Assembly: GCF_001663155.1 (NCBI RefSeq)
Contig: NZ_CP015963.1
Coordinates: 1,760,001-1,824,000, forward strand
Reading direction: 5' to 3'
Origin: Altererythrobacter ishigakiensis
Lineage (GTDB): Bacteria > Pseudomonadota > Alphaproteobacteria > Sphingomonadales > Sphingomonadaceae
DNA: 64,000 bases
How positions within the stretch are numbered: position 1 is the first letter of the stretch; the number at the start of each line of letters is the position of its first letter. Under the pieces are notes generated by a model. It did not search any database, was not told the origin of the DNA, and saw only the letters and a program-made list of their open reading frames with translations. A program made the position numbers and the translations under genes. This document shows positions 29,043 to 41,265 of the stretch, in pieces.

Positions 29043-29507
29043 ATGATCTATTACGAAGACCTCGAGATCGGGAAGCGTGCGTCATTCGGTCGGTACGAAG
29101 TAACGCGCGAGGAAGTGATCGAGTTTGCCAGCAAGTACGATCCCCAAGCCTTTCATCTCGACGATGAAACAGCCGCCAAAACACATTTCGGGCGTGTTTC
29201 CGCCAGCGGTTGGCACACCTGCGCCATGACCATGGCGATGATGGTTGAGAACATGAAGAACGTGCAACAGGCAGGCCTTGGCTCGCCCGGTGTCGACCAA
29301 CTGATGTGGAAAAAGCCGGTTTATCCCGGCGATACTTTGCGCGTCGAAAGCGAAGTGACCGAAAAACGCCGCAGCAAATCGAGGCGCGAAATGGGTATCT
29401 TCAAGAGCCGTGCGCAAGTCTTCAATCAGAACGACGAAGTCGTGCTGGAAATGACCTCAAACGGGCTAATCGCTGTTCGCGATCCAGATGCGCCGATCGA
29501 AGGCTAG
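29043..29507 (+). CDS. MaoC-family dehydratase
   Basis: 154 residues with a single hotdog fold. FASKYDPQAFHLDDETAAKTHFG contains the Asp/His hydratase-type pair of MaoC-like (R)-specific enoyl-CoA hydratases, and SGWHTCAMTMAMM follows. The acyl substrate is unknown. It is likely cotranscribed with ychF (10-bp gap) and overlaps the convergent mutL end by 4 bp. Confidence 0.9.
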   Translation: MIYYEDLEIGKRASFGRYEVTREEVIEFASKYDPQAFHLDDETAAKTHFGRVSASGWHTCAMTMAMMVENMKNVQQAGLGSPGVDQLMWKKPVYPGDTLRVESEVTEKRRSKSRREMGIFKSRAQVFNQNDEVVLEMTSNGLIAVRDPDAPIEG

Positions 29508-31330
29508 TGCCGCCCAAACAGCCTTTCGACATCTTCCATGCTCAGTTTCACCCACGTGGGGCGGCCGTGATTGCACTGGCCTGAGCGCGGCGTGCGCTCC
29601 ATCTCGCGTAGCAGGGCATTCATCTCCTCAACCCGAAGCACGCGCCCTGCCCGCACTGATCCATGACATGCCATGGTCGCAAGCACATGCTCGAGCTTTT
29701 CCTCAAGCAATAGCGCCTGCCCATGCTTGGCGATGTCATCCGCCAAATCGGTAAGCAGTGCCCGTGGATCACCCTTGCGAAGGGAATGCGGCATCGCGCG
29801 GACCAGCATTGCAGCCGGCCCAAAGCGTTCAATCACCAGGCCAAACTTCGCAAAACCTTGGGCCGCTTCTTCAAGCCGGTCGCAATCAACTTCGTCCAGT
29901 TCGACAACATCGGGTACAAGTAGCGCTTGCGAACGCGCCACTGCATCACCTGCTCCCGCTGCACGTAATCTCTCCAGCACAAGCCGTTCATGCGCCGCAT
30001 GCTGATCGACCAAAACCAGTCCGTCGGCAGCTTCTGCGACGATATAGGTGTTGGCGACCTGCCCACGCGCAATACCAAGCGGGAAGTCTTTGGGTGCATC
30101 GTGCTCATCAGCCTCGGTCACCCTGCCCTGCGGCGCATAGTCATCTCGCGCCATAACCTCACCTTCGTACGTGCGATAGGCCTGGCCCGCCTCGCTAACG
30201 CGCGTGCTGCGTGCAGTCCAATCGCGCCCCTCGAAGATTGACCGCAACGCCGGTGAAGGCTCTGCACCAGAAACAGGTTCTTGTTGCCAGCGCTCCATTG
30301 CGCCGCGATCCGGTCCTTGCGCGCTCCGTCTGTCACCGGTCCCGAGTGCTTGCCGAAGCCCTGAAACGATGAACCCGCGTACGCTATTGGCATCACGAAA
30401 GCGCACCTCAGTCTTGGCCGGGTGAACGTTTACGTCGACGTCTTCGGGTGGGAGCTCAAGAAACAGCGCCAGAACCGCATGCCGGTCGCGGGCGAGCATA
30501 TCAGCATAGGCACCGCGCACAGCCCCGACGAGCAAGCGGTCCTTCACTGGACGACCATTGACGAAAAGATACTGGTGATCTGCTACACCGCGATTGTAGG
30601 TCGGCAAACCTGCAATCCCAGTTAGCCTCATCACACCAGACTGACTTGGCCGCTTCAGATCGATCTTGACGCTGTTGTCCTTAAGTTCGCGCGCGATGAT
30701 GCCGGAGACGCGATCTGCCAGCGGCTCATCGGTCTGAAGTCCGAATATCCGACGCTCCCCATGCGTCAGTGAAATCGCGATATCCGGCCGCGCCATGGCC
30801 AGCCTGCGCACCACATCCAGACAGGCGGCGTATTCACTGCGCGGCGTACGCAGGAATTTGCGCCGCGCAGGGACTTTAGCGAAGAGCTGTTCCACTCTAA
30901 CGCGAGTGCCCGGTGGAAGCGCAGCAGGCCCTTCTTCTATGACCTCCCCGTGATCGACAACTCTCCGCCATCCGTCAGCCTCCCCCCTGACGTGGCTCTC
31001 AATTGTGAATTGCGCGACGCTGGCGATCGACGGCAGCGCCTCACCGCGAAACCCAAGCGTTGAGACAAGCTCGATCGCTTCATCGGGCAGCTTGGATGTG
31101 GCGTGGCGCTCGAGTGCGATGGACATCTCCCCGGGGCTCATTCCGCAGCCGTCATCGGCAACTTCGATCTTGCCCAGCCCGCCTTCGACCAGTTTTATGT
31201 CGATCCGACTCGCGCCAGCATCAATTGCATTTTCGACCAATTCCTTGAGCGCAGCTGCAGGTCGTTCCACCACTTCACCTGCCGCAATGCGGTTGATCAG
31301 GCTCTCGGGAAGGCGACGAATTGACGGCAT
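29504..31330 (-). CDS. mutL: DNA mismatch repair protein MutL
   Basis: 608 residues. The N-terminal GHKL ATPase has IAAGEVVERPAAALKELVENAIDAG, DDGCGM and TLGFRGEALPSIASV. The C-terminal dimerisation domain keeps the latent endonuclease motif DQHA-x2-E-x4-E (DQHAAHERLVLE) plus ACHGSVRAG and QCNHGRPT, so this MutL should nick DNA itself, as in bacteria without MutH. MutS is outside the window. Confidence 0.96.
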   Translation of the reverse strand: MPSIRRLPESLINRIAAGEVVERPAAALKELVENAIDAGASRIDIKLVEGGLGKIEVADDGCGMSPGEMSIALERHATSKLPDEAIELVSTLGFRGEALPSIASVAQFTIESHVRGEADGWRRVVDHGEVIEEGPAALPPGTRVRVEQLFAKVPARRKFLRTPRSEYAACLDVVRRLAMARPDIAISLTHGERRIFGLQTDEPLADRVSGIIARELKDNSVKIDLKRPSQSGVMRLTGIAGLPTYNRGVADHQYLFVNGRPVKDRLLVGAVRGAYADMLARDRHAVLALFLELPPEDVDVNVHPAKTEVRFRDANSVRGFIVSGLRQALGTGDRRSAQGPDRGAMERWQQEPVSGAEPSPALRSIFEGRDWTARSTRVSEAGQAYRTYEGEVMARDDYAPQGRVTEADEHDAPKDFPLGIARGQVANTYIVAEAADGLVLVDQHAAHERLVLERLRAAGAGDAVARSQALLVPDVVELDEVDCDRLEEAAQGFAKFGLVIERFGPAAMLVRAMPHSLRKGDPRALLTDLADDIAKHGQALLLEEKLEHVLATMACHGSVRAGRVLRVEEMNALLREMERTPRSGQCNHGRPTWVKLSMEDVERLFGRH

Positions 31331-31432
31331 TTTGCCAAGCTAGCGATCAAGCGCTGCAAATTCGAGGCCAGCGGTGGAAAATCCTGTGTGGATCGAACAA
31401 ATTTTTTGGCCTTTTTAGCCGCGTTGCAGTAG

Positions 31433-32563
<1,131 letters not shown>

Positions 32564-32566
32564 GTC

Positions 32567-33472
32567 ATGGCGCCGCCTTCGTCCCGGCGCTCTGGCCATT
32601 CGCGCAAGGCGCAATATTCACGTTTCACCGCTTACGTGATCGCTTCGGTTGGCGCGGCCATTGGCGCTGTATTTCTGGGCATTTCGCTTTTACAGACAAG
32701 TTCTTTCGGATCGCTTCGTGGCATGGCGGGGAATGCCGGAGAGCCAGGTGGACGGGTCGTCTCAGCATCGCGCGATGGCAGCGCAACTGTGTTTGATCAC
32801 ATTGCTGCATATTGGAATGCAGGTAATCAGAACGTCGAGCTGCGTGATGAGCTGGAAATCTCCCGGATCAGAATGGAAGAGTTGGAAGCGGTCAAGCAAG
32901 AGAACGCTCGGCTCAAGGCACTGTTGAATTTGGCTGAAGATGATGGCGAGCCCGTTACCGTAACCCGTATCATCGGTTCCAGCGCAGTAAGCGCGCGCCG
33001 GTTTGGCTATATCGGTGCGGGAACAGCTGACGGAGTGCAAGTCGGCATGCCGGTTCGATCGGAGCGCGGCATTCTTGGGCGGGTCCTGGAGACGGCTTCG
33101 TCTACTTCACGTGTTCTGCTGCTCACAGACAGTGAGAGTGTAATCCCGGTCAGGCGCGCGCAGGACGACTTGATCGCCTTCGCCGAAGGCCGCGGCGACG
33201 GACTGATCCGCATTCGACTGATCAATTTAGGCATCAATCCCATCGAAGTTGGTGATGTATTCGTTACCAGCGGTGCTGGAGGCTATTTCAAACCCGGTCT
33301 GGCTGTTGCGGTGGTTCACGAAATCACCGGTGACGGAGGACTCGCCAGAATGATCGCAGACCCTGCTGGCGCAGATTTCGTGCGTGTAGAGAAGTTTTCC
33401 GAAGCCGAAACCATTGTTGCTGCACAAGAATCGCCCGATCGAGTGTTAGGGGAAACTGGTGCAGGCGAATGA
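32567..33472 (+). CDS. mreC: rod shape-determining protein MreC
   Basis: 301 residues with one N-terminal membrane helix (YVIASVGAAIGAVFLGISLL), a periplasmic coiled coil (about 80-115, ISRIRMEELEAVKQENARLKALL) and two beta-barrel domains (PVTVTRIIGSS onward). It links MreB to the peptidoglycan synthases outside the membrane. It starts 3 bp after mreB and overlaps mreD by 4 bp. Confidence 0.95.
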   Translation: MAPPSSRRSGHSRKAQYSRFTAYVIASVGAAIGAVFLGISLLQTSSFGSLRGMAGNAGEPGGRVVSASRDGSATVFDHIAAYWNAGNQNVELRDELEISRIRMEELEAVKQENARLKALLNLAEDDGEPVTVTRIIGSSAVSARRFGYIGAGTADGVQVGMPVRSERGILGRVLETASSTSRVLLLTDSESVIPVRRAQDDLIAFAEGRGDGLIRIRLINLGINPIEVGDVFVTSGAGGYFKPGLAVAVVHEITGDGGLARMIADPAGADFVRVEKFSEAETIVAAQESPDRVLGETGAGE

Positions 33473-34029
33473 TCCGGAGTGAATTACAAATAGGTCGTAA
33501 GCGTACTCAATTCCGCCGACAGATCAATCGCGAACCTTCGCCATTGCTTGCAGGGGCGGTACTATACGGCTCAATCATTATCGCGTCGTGGCTGCCGACA
33601 TTTTTTGTAACAGCCAGCATGCCCTTGCTTCCGCCATTTGGTTACTTGCTGCTCGTGGCATGGCGATTGATGCGGCCGGGGACATTGCCAAGCTGGGTTG
33701 GTTTCCCGCTCGGTGCATTCGATGATCTCGTGAGCGGGCAACCTTTCGGAAGCGCCATTCTTTTGTGGTCACTCACCATGCTTATCTTTGAATGGATCGA
33801 AGCGCGTTTCCCGTGGCGGGGCTTCCTGCAAGATTGGATGGCCAGTGCAATTGCGGCCGGGTCCTACGTCATTCTATCTATTGCCGTTTCAGGAGCTACT
33901 TTGAGTTTACCGCTTCTTGTAGCGAGCACGCCGCAACTCTTGCTGTCCATGGCGCTGTACCCCATTATCGCGGCCATGGTCGCACTGCTTGATCGTTTTC
34001 GCCTTATCCGCATCAGGGAAGTTCGCTGA
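33469..34029 (+). CDS. mreD: rod shape-determining protein MreD
   Basis: 186 residues with about five membrane segments, starting after a basic N-terminus (QIGRKRTQFRRQINREP). The segment GFPLGAFDDLVSGQPFGSAILLW is the typical MreD core. It is an inner-membrane part of the elongasome. It overlaps mreC by 4 bp and mrdA by one base. Confidence 0.92.
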   Translation: MIRSELQIGRKRTQFRRQINREPSPLLAGAVLYGSIIIASWLPTFFVTASMPLLPPFGYLLLVAWRLMRPGTLPSWVGFPLGAFDDLVSGQPFGSAILLWSLTMLIFEWIEARFPWRGFLQDWMASAIAAGSYVILSIAVSGATLSLPLLVASTPQLLLSMALYPIIAAMVALLDRFRLIRIREVR

Positions 34030-36098
34030 TGGTCCAGCGCGGCACGCGGATTAACCTAAACCCGACGAAGCTGAGGAATACCTTCGATCGACGTAGCTTT
34101 GTAATCAGCACAGCAATGGGGGGGATCGGTGTGCTCTTGGCCGCGCGAATGGCCTACCTGTCGATTGGGGAGAACGAAAGGTATCGGACAGAAGCCGAGA
34201 GCAATCGTGTCAATTTGACCCTCATTCCGCCAAGACGCGGATGGATATTGGATCGCAACGGGGCACCGTTGGCGTCAAACCGCGCTGACTTTCGTGTTGA
34301 TATTATACCAGAGCGGATGAGTGATCCGAACGCGACGATCGATCGTATTGGAGAGCTGCTGGGCCTGGAGGCTGATCGCATCAGCGACTTAAAATCCAAG
34401 GTTGAGAATTCGCGTAAATTTCGCCCGATCGAGATAGCAAGCGGGCTTGACTACGAAGCATTTGCAGCCGTCAGTGTCCGCTTACCCGATCTGCAAGGGG
34501 TTGTGCCACAACGCGGCTTTTCGCGGTACTATCCCACGGCGTCGAGTGTAGGGCATTTGATTGGTTATGTTGGTCCCGCTTCGGCAGAGGAATACGAGCT
34601 GGATCGAAATCCGCTGCTCATTACTCCCGGTTACAAGATCGGGAAAGACGGTCTCGAGAAACAATTTGAACAAACACTTCGCGGGGTGCCCGGTGCACGC
34701 CGTGTAGAGGTAACTGCATCCGGGCGGATCGTGCGCGATCTTGAAACCCGCGAAGATATCCAGGGCGATGCAGTTCGACTAACAATCGACGGTCCTCTGC
34801 AAGACTATGCGGCAAGGCGTATTGGGTTGGAAAGCGGGTCAGTCGTTGTGATGGACTGCCTCACTGGCGATCTGTTGTGCATGGCATCGATGCCTAGCTT
34901 CGACCCAAACAGCTTTTCGGATGGCATTGGCAGCATCGAGTATTCAATGCTGCGGGATGACGAGCGGGTTCCGCTCAGAAACAAGGTCCTGAAAGGACTT
35001 TACCCGCCCGGGTCAACGGTCAAACCCATGCACTGCATGTCGTTCCTGAAGCAGGGGGTCGATCCTGAAGAAACGATCGTTTGCGGCGGAGGCAGACGCA
35101 TCGGGAATCGTTTTTTTCGATGCCATAGCAATCACGGCGTCGTGAACATGACAAAGGCGATCGCTCAAAGTTGCGATAGCTATTTCTATCACTTCGCGCA
35201 GCAGGTCGGCTTCGACAACCTCGCAATCCTGGCAAAAGATCTTGGTCTTGGCCAGCAATACCCTCTTCCTGTGACAAGCCAGTTTTTTGGAACCGTCCCG
35301 ACGTCTGAATGGAAGCTCGACAAGTTTGGTCGGGAATGGCAGCCGTATGACACGGTCAATGCCTCAATCGGCCAAGGATACTACCTTACAAGCCCGCTGC
35401 AATTGGCGGTGATGACTGCGCGGCTCGCAACAGGGCAGCGCATCAACCCAAGGTTGGTCCTGAACGGCGCAACTGAGACCTTCAGTTCCTACAATTTCGG
35501 CGGTCAGGAAATCCAATACATCCGAAGCGCAATGAACGAAGTGGTAAACGGTGCCGGCACGGCCCGCCGGGCCCAGTTGCCGATTCCGGGAGTACAGTTG
35601 GCCGGCAAGACAGGAACAGCGCAAGTCGTGTCCTTAAGTGTATCCGACGGGCGTTCTGGTCCCTGGAAATATCGTGACCACGGGCTGTTCGTCTTTTTCG
35701 CACCATTCGAAAATCCACGCTATGCCGGCGCTGTAGTAATCGAACACGGTGGTGGATCGGGAGCCGCATACCCAATAGCGCGTGACGTGATGACATTCAT
35801 GTTCGATCCGCAGAAAGGCCTCGAAGCCTTGCAGGCTCTCGAACAACAATGGGGCGGAACGGCACATGAGCGGCTTGAAGCCCGCTATGCCGCTTATGCT
35901 GCCGAGCGCGGGGAGGCACTTTTAAAGCCACCGCGCCGCGATGAAGATATTTTTGCCCGTGTCGACGCTGAGGCACGGATTGCAGCGGCCCAGTCCGAAA
36001 CCATTGCTGATGACGCCATTATACCGCGTGAAGACCAAACCGCTGTCGGGACGACACCACCGGGTACATCGCTTGATCCAGCAGCGGAGATTGAGTGA
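34029..36098 (+). CDS. mrdA: penicillin-binding protein 2
   Basis: 689 residues: one N-terminal membrane helix (STAMGGIGVLLAARMAYLS), the PBP dimerisation domain (RRGWILDRNGAPLASNRADF) and a transpeptidase domain with the active-site motif STVK (PGSTVKPMHCM), the second motif SCD and the KTG triad (GKTGTAQVV). It cross-links side-wall peptidoglycan with RodA. The ~70-residue C-terminal tail after about 620 is charged, predicted disordered, and less conserved. Confidence 0.96.
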   Translation: MVQRGTRINLNPTKLRNTFDRRSFVISTAMGGIGVLLAARMAYLSIGENERYRTEAESNRVNLTLIPPRRGWILDRNGAPLASNRADFRVDIIPERMSDPNATIDRIGELLGLEADRISDLKSKVENSRKFRPIEIASGLDYEAFAAVSVRLPDLQGVVPQRGFSRYYPTASSVGHLIGYVGPASAEEYELDRNPLLITPGYKIGKDGLEKQFEQTLRGVPGARRVEVTASGRIVRDLETREDIQGDAVRLTIDGPLQDYAARRIGLESGSVVVMDCLTGDLLCMASMPSFDPNSFSDGIGSIEYSMLRDDERVPLRNKVLKGLYPPGSTVKPMHCMSFLKQGVDPEETIVCGGGRRIGNRFFRCHSNHGVVNMTKAIAQSCDSYFYHFAQQVGFDNLAILAKDLGLGQQYPLPVTSQFFGTVPTSEWKLDKFGREWQPYDTVNASIGQGYYLTSPLQLAVMTARLATGQRINPRLVLNGATETFSSYNFGGQEIQYIRSAMNEVVNGAGTARRAQLPIPGVQLAGKTGTAQVVSLSVSDGRSGPWKYRDHGLFVFFAPFENPRYAGAVVIEHGGGSGAAYPIARDVMTFMFDPQKGLEALQALEQQWGGTAHERLEARYAAYAAERGEALLKPPRRDEDIFARVDAEARIAAAQSETIADDAIIPREDQTAVGTTPPGTSLDPAAEIE

Positions 36099-37237
36099 TG
36101 AACCGGTTCGGAAAGACCAGCAACAATTCGCTCATTCCCGCTCCGATTGCTCGCCAACCGTGGGAAATGTTGATCCCTTTGCTGACGCTGGTCCTGTTTG
36201 GGGCAGCGGTACTTTATTCCGCCGCGGGTGGTGCGATACAACCATTCGCCGCATCGCATATTGTCAGGTTCACAGTTTTCATGGTCATGGCAGCAATAAT
36301 AGCATCGCTTCCGCAGCCACTTGTGAAATTCCTGACTTACCCGGCATACGTTACGGTGCTTTTGATGCTTCTTGCAGTCGAGGTCGTTGGAGCGATTGGT
36401 GGAGGTAGTCAGCGGTGGCTTGATCTGGGGTTCATGCGATTGCAACCGTCTGAAATCATGAAGCCGGTTGTGGTTCTGGCGCTTGCGCGATTCTATTCTT
36501 CGCTGCCACCGGGAATGGTCGGAAACTGGCAGGCTCTGGTTCTACCCGGCGCTTTGATCGCCATGCCGATGTCGTTGGTTTTATTGCAGCCAGATCTGGG
36601 AACGTCGCTCGCAATTGCATTCGGCGGTGCGATAGTGATGCTGTTGGCAGGCCTCCCGGTCCGGTGGTTTGCTATCGGTGGTGCGATCGCCGCTGTTTTA
36701 GCACCCCTCGCCTTCTTCTTCGGCCTTCAAGAATATCAGCAGCGGCGCGTGACGACATTTATGGACCCGGAAAGTGATCCGCTTGGGGCGGGTTACCACA
36801 TTACCCAGTCGAAAATCGCAATCGGGTCAGGCGGCTTGACAGGCAAAGGCTTCAATCAAGGCTCGCAAAGTCATCTGGACTACCTTCCTGAGCCTCACAC
36901 AGACTTTGTTTTTGCAACCATGGCTGAGGAATGGGGACTAATCGGCGGCTTGTTCGTCATCGTGATGTTCAGCTTGATATTGCGCTGGGGTTGGCGAGTT
37001 GCGCGGGCGTCTAACGATCGGTTCGCCATGCTGCTGGCTGGTGGAGCAACGGCGACAGTATTCTTCTACATCGCGATCAATCTGATGATGGTCATGGGAT
37101 TGGCGCCTGTTGTAGGCATTCCGCTGCCATGGATGAGCCATGGCGGTTCTTCCATGCTGACCAACATGATCTGCGTAGGATTACTTATGATGGTCAACCG
37201 CTGGAACAGAGAGGCACCCCGGCGCGGTCTGCATTGA
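36095..37237 (+). CDS. rodA: peptidoglycan glycosyltransferase RodA
   Basis: 380 residues, about ten membrane segments, SEDS family. Signatures: GGSQRWLDLGFMRLQPSEIMK, LLQPDLGTSLAIAFG, and the C-terminal LPEPHTDFVFATMAEEWG followed by IPLPWMSHGGSSMLTNM. It polymerises lipid II glycan strands together with PBP2, encoded just upstream with a 4-bp overlap. It is the last gene of the rod operon. Confidence 0.96.
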   Translation: MMNRFGKTSNNSLIPAPIARQPWEMLIPLLTLVLFGAAVLYSAAGGAIQPFAASHIVRFTVFMVMAAIIASLPQPLVKFLTYPAYVTVLLMLLAVEVVGAIGGGSQRWLDLGFMRLQPSEIMKPVVVLALARFYSSLPPGMVGNWQALVLPGALIAMPMSLVLLQPDLGTSLAIAFGGAIVMLLAGLPVRWFAIGGAIAAVLAPLAFFFGLQEYQQRRVTTFMDPESDPLGAGYHITQSKIAIGSGGLTGKGFNQGSQSHLDYLPEPHTDFVFATMAEEWGLIGGLFVIVMFSLILRWGWRVARASNDRFAMLLAGGATATVFFYIAINLMMVMGLAPVVGIPLPWMSHGGSSMLTNMICVGLLMMVNRWNREAPRRGLH

Positions 37238-37306
37238 CCAACTCAATCGAGTAACAAAGGCTTTCAATTCCAAGCAGCAGCGCTATATGAGCGCCTCTTC
37301 CGATTC

Positions 37307-37331
37307 GGAACCGCGCAGAACGCGCGTCGTT
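37307..37331 (+). promoter_or_regulatory. EcfG-type general stress promoter before tRNA-Lys
   Basis: GGAAC (37307-37311), 16 bp, CGTT (37328-37331): an exact match to the sigma-EcfG consensus GGAAC-N16/17-CGTT. The tRNA begins 13 bp after CGTT, leaving room for a leader of only a few bases. No good sigma-70 promoter is evident in this gap. Confidence 0.45.
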
Positions 37332-37344
37332 ATCTGAACAAAGT

Positions 37345-37420
<76 letters not shown>

Positions 37421-37464
37421 TTTTCTCCGCCCAAGCCGTTAGATCATCCTCTCTTTAGGCCAAG

Positions 37465-37482
37465 AACACATTTCTATGTGTT
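37465..37482. promoter_or_regulatory. distal operator-like dyad upstream of ribB
   Basis: AACACAT-TTCT-ATGTGTT is a perfect 7-4-7 inverted repeat, sharing the core CACAT-N4-ATGTG with a second dyad 52 bp downstream. It lies 64 bp before the ribB ATG. Confidence 0.55.
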
Positions 37483-37516
37483 TAGATGCTTTAGATAAGC
37501 ACTTTTCTAGCTTGAA

Positions 37517-37534
37517 ATCACATCACAATGTGAT
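37517..37534. promoter_or_regulatory. proximal operator-like dyad upstream of ribB
   Basis: ATCACAT-CACA-ATGTGAT is a perfect 7-4-7 inverted repeat ending 11 bp before the ribB ATG. Weak -35/-10 candidates (TTTAGA-N17-TGAAAT, ending near 37518) would put it over the -10 box or transcript start, a repressor position. Confidence 0.55.
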
Positions 37535-37545
37535 ATCGCTGGCTT

Positions 37546-38793
37546 ATGAGCACATCTACAATCACACGCGTACGCGATCTCATATCATCGGGCGAGATGT
37601 CCCGCGCTGGTCTGGCCAGAGCTGCCGGTCTGCATGCCAACACGTTGCGGGATTGCGCGGAAGCCAGTTGGAATCCAACTGCAGAGACCCTCTCGAAACT
37701 GGAGAACTTCCTCACAGGTAATGATGACCGCCCTGCACTCGTCGGAATCGAAGAGATCATCGACGAAGCGCGGAACGGCCGTATGTACATTTTGGTAGAT
37801 GACGAAGATCGCGAGAACGAAGGCGATCTCATCATCCCTGCTCAAATGGCGACACCGAACGCCATCAACTTCATGGCCACACACGGTCGCGGATTGATTT
37901 GCCTTGCTCTTAGCCGCAAGCGCGTTGAAGCGCTTGGCCTTGAGCAAATGACAGCGAATAATTCTGAAAGCATGCAGACCGCTTTCACGATCTCAATCGA
38001 AGCGAAGGAAGGGGTGACAACCGGTATTTCAGCAGCTGATCGCGCTCGAACTGTATCAGTGGCGATTGATGCGACCAAGGGACCCAATGATATCGTAAAA
38101 CCAGGGCATGTCTTCCCGTTGACAGCCAGGGATGGCGGGGTGCTAGTGCGCGCTGGCCATACCGAAGCAGCGGTCGACATCTCTCGGCTCGCTGGCTTGA
38201 ACCCGTCAGGTGTGATCTGCGAGATCATGAATGAAGATGGCAGTATGGCACGGTTGGACGACTTGATCGGTTTTGCCCGAAAGCATGACCTCAAGATCGG
38301 CACAATCCGCGACCTGATCGAATATCGCCGCCGCAATGACCATCTGGTTGAACGTGTCAGCGAACGGAGCTTTGAGTCTGATTACGGCGGTCAGTGGCGT
38401 CTGATTACCTACCGGAACACCGTTGATGGCAGCGAGGCATTGGTCTTGCAAAAGGGACACGTCGTGCCCGGTGAGCCCACCCTCGCCCGTGTACATCCGG
38501 TTTCGGTGCTCGACGATGTTCTTGGCCAGCCGGGAGAGCGCAAGCGTGTTCTGCAACGCTCTATGGAAGCGGTCGGCAAACACGGCTCCGGCGTGATCGT
38601 TGTGCTCCGCGATCGTCCTGCCACAAACAATTATAGCGAGGAAGACGAACTTAGGAATGTGGGCATCGGCTCACAAATCCTTGCGGACTTGAAGATCCAT
38701 GACATGATCCTTTTGAGCAATTCCCAACCTAATGTTGTCGCGATCGAAGGTTATGGCCTGAATATCGTAGATCACATGCCCATCCCGGAGTGA
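37546..38793 (+). CDS. ribB: HTH-fused 3,4-dihydroxy-2-butanone-4-phosphate synthase (RibB/RibBX type)
   Basis: 415 residues in three parts. Residues 1-58 form a Cro/C1-type helix-turn-helix (SRAGLARAAGLHANTLRDC, then NPTAETLSKLENFL). Residues ~65-265 are DHBP synthase, which turns ribulose 5-phosphate into the four-carbon precursor of riboflavin: acidic site DDEDRENEGD (85-94), HGRGLIC, and PGHVFPLTARDGGV with AGHTEAAVD. Residues ~280-410 resemble GTP cyclohydrolase II, but the three zinc cysteines are replaced (VHPVSVLDDVLGQPGERK), so that activity is probably lost, as in RibBX proteins. Two matching dyads lie upstream and no FMN riboswitch was seen, which suggests self-regulation. It is followed by ribH after 8 bp. 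Confidence 0.93.
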   Translation: MSTSTITRVRDLISSGEMSRAGLARAAGLHANTLRDCAEASWNPTAETLSKLENFLTGNDDRPALVGIEEIIDEARNGRMYILVDDEDRENEGDLIIPAQMATPNAINFMATHGRGLICLALSRKRVEALGLEQMTANNSESMQTAFTISIEAKEGVTTGISAADRARTVSVAIDATKGPNDIVKPGHVFPLTARDGGVLVRAGHTEAAVDISRLAGLNPSGVICEIMNEDGSMARLDDLIGFARKHDLKIGTIRDLIEYRRRNDHLVERVSERSFESDYGGQWRLITYRNTVDGSEALVLQKGHVVPGEPTLARVHPVSVLDDVLGQPGERKRVLQRSMEAVGKHGSGVIVVLRDRPATNNYSEEDELRNVGIGSQILADLKIHDMILLSNSQPNVVAIEGYGLNIVDHMPIPE

Positions 38794-38801
38794 CCCGATA
38801 A

Positions 38802-39224
38802 ATGGCCAAAATCCTGATAGTCGAAGCCCGTTTCTACGGACACTTGAATGATATGCTCATTCGCGGCGCAAGAGCCGCCATCGAAGCTGCAGGTCACGAA
38901 GTGGAAGTTCTAACCGTCCCAGGAGCGCTCGAGATACCGGGTGCTATCGCCCTCGCGCTTGAGAGCGATCAATATGATGGGTTCGTTGCGATTGGCGTGG
39001 TAATCCGCGGTGAAACCTATCACTTCGAGATTGTGGCCGGAGAGAGTGCACGCGCGATTATGGCGCTGACTATGGACGGCATTGCAATCGGCAATGGCAT
39101 TCTGACCGTTGAGAACGAGGAGCAGGCACTTGTCCGTGCGGACCCCGCTCAAAAGAATAAGGGTGGCGAGGCTGCCGTAGCAGCGCTCGCCCTACTCAAG
39201 ATTCAGGAACGTTTCGCCGGTTGA
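38802..39224 (+). CDS. ribH: 6,7-dimethyl-8-ribityllumazine synthase
   Basis: 140 residues. It condenses the DHBP made by RibB with the ribityl-pyrimidine to lumazine, the next-to-last step to riboflavin. Signatures: [17 protein letters not shown], the phosphate-binding [15 protein letters not shown], and [14 protein letters not shown] with the catalytic histidine. It is cotranscribed with ribB. Its TGA directly abuts the complementary stop of eno (TGATCA). Confidence 0.95.
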   Translation: MAKILIVEARFYGHLNDMLIRGARAAIEAAGHEVEVLTVPGALEIPGAIALALESDQYDGFVAIGVVIRGETYHFEIVAGESARAIMALTMDGIAIGNGILTVENEEQALVRADPAQKNKGGEAAVAALALLKIQERFAG

Positions 39225-41241
<2,017 letters not shown>

Positions 41242-41265
41242 GACGCCGCACGGAAGGGGCTGACT

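Noticed and set aside
37421..37545. FMN riboswitch before ribB
   Set aside because: The gap is too short and lacks the conserved riboswitch core; only the two dyads are found.
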